Assembly (NCBI GenBank): GCA_002392265.1
Contig: DGGP01000103.1
Span: forward strand, 1-9,028
From: Firmicutes bacterium UBA3871
Lineage (GTDB): Bacteria; Bacillota; Clostridia; Peptostreptococcales; Anaerovoracaceae
Direction: 5' to 3'
Length of the DNA: 9,028 nt
Shown: piece after piece, positions 6,201 to 9,028 of the stretch
How positions within the stretch are numbered: position 1 is the first letter of the stretch
Layout of the letters: every line of letters begins with the position of its first letter
The notes under the pieces: generated by a model
The model's input: only the letters and a program-made list of their open reading frames with translations
Database searches by the model: none
Told to the model about the DNA's origin: nothing
Made by a program: the position numbers and the translations under genes

Positions 6201-8117
6201 ATGCTGGAGTTTGATTATGACAAAATGCTATTTACCATTCCGGCAGATAGACACAGTAAAAAAGAAATAAAAACACTGCTCGAGGCGCATCCCGAGATAG
6301 AGTTCGTCTCTATCGTGGGAATCGACCTCGGCGGTAACGATACCGACGAAAAGATACCGGTAAGACTCTTCCTGGAAAATATGGACAACCTCCTAAAGCA
6401 CGGCGTCCAGACAGACGGTTCCAGCGTAGTGCTGCCAAAGATAGCGCAGCTTAATAACGCAAAGGTAGATATCATACCGGATACCGAAGTCAACTGGTAT
6501 GTGGATTACAACTATAAAAACATAGACAGAGCTACAGGTCTTCCGATCGGAACACTTCGCATTCCGGCCTTTCTGCTTCACAACGACACAAACGAGGTCG
6601 GATCGAGGGTAATCCTACGGGATGCGATAAAGAACTTCAAAGAAGATCTGAAGGAACTGATAAAAGAAAATCCGTACGTTTGCGAGTATCTGCCGATTGA
6701 CAGCGCAGAAGATATTGAGGACATTATCCTGACCTCTGCCACAGAGCTGGAGTTTTGGGTAAAGACACCGGATGATGAAGCAGACCGCGAGCAGCTTTCA
6801 ACAGCTCAGATTCTGAAAGAGCAGTACTGGAAGAGAACTATCGGTCCGGTCCGCACCGCCCTTGAAGATTCCCTCATTATTCTCGACCGTTACGGATTCG
6901 AGATGGAGATGGGACACAAGGAAGTAGGCGGTGTAAAGGCAAAGATGGGCAACTCCGGAAATTACGACCACGTAATGGAGCAGCTCGAAATTGACTGGAA
7001 ATATGCCGATGCGATGCAGGCAGCGGACAACGAAAATATGGTAAAGTATGTCGTAAGAGATATATTCAGATGCCATGGCCTGGAGGTTTCCTTTATGGCA
7101 AAGCCTGTGCCGGGCGTAGCCGGAAGCGGTGCGCATACCCACATGGGAATTGCCGTAAGCCTGAAGGACGGCCGCAAGGTAAACCTCTTCTCAGCGCTTA
7201 ATCCAAAGGAAGATTACCTGAGCCCTATCGGCTTTGGCGCGCTGGCAGGCATATTAAAGAACTACGAAGTAATCAATCCTTTCGTAAGCTCGACAAACGA
7301 TGCGTTCAACCGCTTAAAGCCGGGCTTTGAAGCGCCGGTTTGTATAGTAACATCTCTCGGACGTGCCGTAGAGATGCCTTCGAGAAACCGTACAGTACTG
7401 GTGGGACTGGTCAGAGACGCCAGCTCTTCGATGGCGACGCGCTTTGAGCTGAGATCGCCTAACCCGCGCAGCAACACTTATCTGGTTATCGCAGCGGGCT
7501 ATATGGCTATGCTCGATGGTATAAAAGCAGCGCTCGAGGCAAAGAAGACACCAAAAGATCTTCTGGCAAGCATCAGCAAGAAGTACGGCGAAGAGGACTT
7601 CTACCTCGAAAGAGACAGAGAGTACCGCAGCGAGTGTGACGTTTTCGAAGAGTACACACCGGAGGAGCGCGACAAGCTCTTTGGCATTGCACCGCGCACC
7701 GTTTGGGAAAATATCAACGCTTTCGAGAAGTATCCGGAGCGCCTTGAGATTTTCAAGCGCGACGACGTAATGACCGAGCTGGTGCTAGAGTCGTACAAGG
7801 AAGCGACCATCCACCAGTGGGCACTGGAGCTTCGCAACAGAATACTTCCGAACACTATGGAAATCATCCGCAGGTGCCGCAAAAAGCACAATGACAATGA
7901 CTGCACGAACTACGATGTAGCGAACTGGATGCACATTGCAGAGCTGCGCGACGCTATCGGACGCGACAGTCTCGAGAGAACTTCGATGATTACACGCATC
8001 ACGGAAGCGCTCGATGCCGAGGCGTTTGACCTCGCATCAGACCTTCAGATTGAGTGTCAGCGCATGGTTGATGACCTCAGAATGGCTTACGCGATGTACG
8101 AAAAGAATTTGTTTTAA
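6201..8117 (+). CDS. Glutamine synthetase family protein, long form with C-terminal extension
   Basis: The likely reaction is ATP-dependent joining of ammonia to glutamate. From the start at 6201 the protein has 638 residues, against about 440-470 for classical type I enzymes. Visible active-site elements are the latch DGSS (D72), ELE (E182, E184), HKEVGG (E241), QLEID (E263), GSGAHTHMG (H312, H314), FNRLKPGFEAP (R371, E377) and RFELRSPNP (E416, R418). These cover most metal, ATP and glutamate ligands of type I enzymes. Differences are about 14 extra residues between E241 and E263, about 10 extra before NRT, loss of the arginine in the usual IRIP motif (GLV here), and a helical C-terminal part of about 180 residues (near 460-638) without the adenylylation loop. 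It may be a distinct long subfamily, or act on another amine. It lies 29 bases after the UPF0182 gene and may be co-transcribed. Family is certain; activity is probable. Confidence 0.9.
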   Translation: MLEFDYDKMLFTIPADRHSKKEIKTLLEAHPEIEFVSIVGIDLGGNDTDEKIPVRLFLENMDNLLKHGVQTDGSSVVLPKIAQLNNAKVDIIPDTEVNWYVDYNYKNIDRATGLPIGTLRIPAFLLHNDTNEVGSRVILRDAIKNFKEDLKELIKENPYVCEYLPIDSAEDIEDIILTSATELEFWVKTPDDEADREQLSTAQILKEQYWKRTIGPVRTALEDSLIILDRYGFEMEMGHKEVGGVKAKMGNSGNYDHVMEQLEIDWKYADAMQAADNENMVKYVVRDIFRCHGLEVSFMAKPVPGVAGSGAHTHMGIAVSLKDGRKVNLFSALNPKEDYLSPIGFGALAGILKNYEVINPFVSSTNDAFNRLKPGFEAPVCIVTSLGRAVEMPSRNRTVLVGLVRDASSSMATRFELRSPNPRSNTYLVIAAGYMAMLDGIKAALEAKKTPKDLLASISKKYGEEDFYLERDREYRSECDVFEEYTPEERDKLFGIAPRTVWENINAFEKYPERLEIFKRDDVMTELVLESYKEATIHQWALELRNRILPNTMEIIRRCRKKHNDNDCTNYDVANWMHIAELRDAIGRDSLERTSMITRITEALDAEAFDLASDLQIECQRMVDDLRMAYAMYEKNLF

Positions 8118-8125
8118 ATCAGGCA

Positions 8126-8144
8126 GGCGGTAGCCCATGCCGCC
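8126..8144 (+). other. Hairpin in the spacer before serS
   Basis: GGCGGTA (8126-8132) pairs with TGCCGCC (8138-8144) around a 5-base loop, giving a 7-bp stem with one G-T pair. It starts 8 bases after the stop codon of the glutamine synthetase homologue. No T-run follows (ACATAAAATAAA), so it is not a standard intrinsic terminator. It could protect mRNA ends or mark processing between the two genes; this is inference. Confidence 0.45.
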
Positions 8145-8181
8145 ACATAAAATAAATACAAGTAATACTAAGGAGAATACA

Positions 8182-9028
8182 ATGTTAGACATTAAACGCA
8201 TCAGAGAAGATTATGAGGGCGTCAAGGCTGCTGTTGAGAGAAGATGCAAGGGCGATTTTGGCATCAGCAAGATTCCTGCACTCGATGAGAAGCGCAGAGC
8301 GGTTCTCGCAGAGGTAGAGGCTATGAAGAGCAAGCAGAATCAGGTTTCAAAGCTCATCCCTCAAAAGAAAAAGGCCGGTGAAGATACTACCGAAATCATG
8401 GCTGAAATGAAGGAGCTTTCCGAGAACATCAAAAAGCTCGATGCAGAGGTGGCTCAGATTGAAGAGGATCTCCGCGACGCGCTCCTGAACGTTCCAAACA
8501 CTCCAAATCCTGAAGTTCAGATTGGTGAGGACGATAGCGCAAACGTAGAGCTCCGCAAGGTGGGAGAACCTACAAAGTTTGATTTCGAAGCAAAGGCTCA
8601 CTGGGATGTCGGAACAGATCTCGACATTCTCGATTTCGAAAGAGCATCAAAGATTGCAGGCACCAGATTTACTGTTTACAAGGGCCTCGGTGCTCGCCTC
8701 GAGAGAGCCGTAATGAATTTCATGCTCGACCTGCACACAATCGACCAGGATTACACTGAAATTCTGCCGCCTTTCATGGTAAACCGTGCAGCTATGACAG
8801 GCACAGGCCAGCTGCCGAAGTTTGAAGAGGATATGTTCTATGTTCCTCAGAAGGACTTCTTCCTGATTCCTACAGCAGAGGTTCCTGTAACAAACCTCCG
8901 CGCTCAGGAGATTATCGACGAAGCTGAGCTTCCTATTTATTATACCGCTTACACTCCTTGCTTCAGAGCTGAAGCAGGCTCCGCAGGCCGCGACACCAGA
9001 GGCCTCATCCGCCAGCACCAGTTCAACA
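8182..9028 (+). CDS. serS: Seryl-tRNA synthetase, N-terminal two thirds (cut by window end)
   Basis: This class II synthetase charges tRNA-Ser (and tRNA-Sec where present) with serine in the cytosol. The visible 282 residues of a usual length of about 425 start with the typical [18 protein letters not shown]. The N-terminal coiled-coil arm that grips the long variable arm of tRNA-Ser follows (about 35-105; [20 protein letters not shown]). Next come the [13 protein letters not shown] hinge, motif 1 around 188-212 ([21 protein letters not shown]), the serine-binding TAEVPVTN (T231, E233), and motif 2 ([14 protein letters not shown] from F261, then LIRQHQFN). Motif 3 lies outside the window. AAGGAG precedes the ATG by 6 bases. 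The gene follows the glutamine synthetase homologue after 64 bases with no clear promoter or T-box leader, so read-through expression is likely. The frame is intact to the edge. Confidence 0.97.
   Translation, partial: MLDIKRIREDYEGVKAAVERRCKGDFGISKIPALDEKRRAVLAEVEAMKSKQNQVSKLIPQKKKAGEDTTEIMAEMKELSENIKKLDAEVAQIEEDLRDALLNVPNTPNPEVQIGEDDSANVELRKVGEPTKFDFEAKAHWDVGTDLDILDFERASKIAGTRFTVYKGLGARLERAVMNFMLDLHTIDQDYTEILPPFMVNRAAMTGTGQLPKFEEDMFYVPQKDFFLIPTAEVPVTNLRAQEIIDEAELPIYYTAYTPCFRAEAGSAGRDTRGLIRQHQFN

Noticed and set aside
8126..8160. Intrinsic terminator after the glutamine synthetase homologue
   Set aside because: The hairpin is real on paper but no T-run follows it.
8140..8168. Promoter directly upstream of serS
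   Set aside because: TAAAAT and TAATAC can be read as -10 boxes, but no acceptable -35 box stands 16-18 bases upstream of either.
8647..9018. 123-codon minus-strand frame at the right end
   Set aside because: It is antisense to motifs 1 and 2 of seryl-tRNA synthetase, which are unmistakable on the plus strand.

Overview
The window looks like chromosomal DNA of a low- to mid-GC Firmicute, most likely an anaerobic member of the Clostridia. The evidence is strong AAGGAG/GGAGG Shine-Dalgarno sequences at correct spacing, sigma-A promoters with TTGACA-like and TATAAT-like boxes, a TTG start codon, and a UPF0182 membrane protein beside a TcaA/YvbJ-like zinc-ribbon membrane protein. I cannot fix the genus from sequence alone.

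Layout. The left edge (1-29, minus strand) is the 5' part of a tRNA gene read leftwards out of the window, with its own good promoter at 61-89. From 30 to 350 there is no gene. This AT-rich gap holds the tRNA promoter, a set of repeated AAATAATCC motifs with a 12-bp palindrome (123-214), and a strong plus-strand promoter (283-311). Every gene to the right is on the plus strand, with gaps of 36, 22, 29 and 64 bases, so 351-8117 and possibly onward can be one transcript. In order they are: (1) a small membrane-anchored protein of no family I recognise, 351-944; (2) a 747-residue protein with a cytosolic zinc ribbon, a roughly 475-residue mostly low-complexity linker, one membrane helix and an external NTF2-like domain, 981-3224; (3) a 974-residue UPF0182 protein with seven N-terminal membrane helices and a large external domain, 3247-6171; (4) an unusual long glutamine synthetase family enzyme, 6201-8117; (5) seryl-tRNA synthetase serS, 8182 to the window end, truncated.

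How the genes may work together. The first three form an envelope gene set. Proteins 1 and 2 each have one membrane helix and a long cytosolic Pro/Ala/Gln/Glu-rich segment, and protein 3 is a polytopic membrane protein with most of its mass outside. Tight spacing suggests co-expression and possibly a membrane complex, but no function is established for it. The glutamine synthetase homologue and SerRS are cytosolic nitrogen/translation enzymes. They may simply share the transcript. The most noteworthy items are the three-gene envelope module, the very long six-base-periodic linker of protein 2, and the departures of the glutamine synthetase from the classical type I layout.
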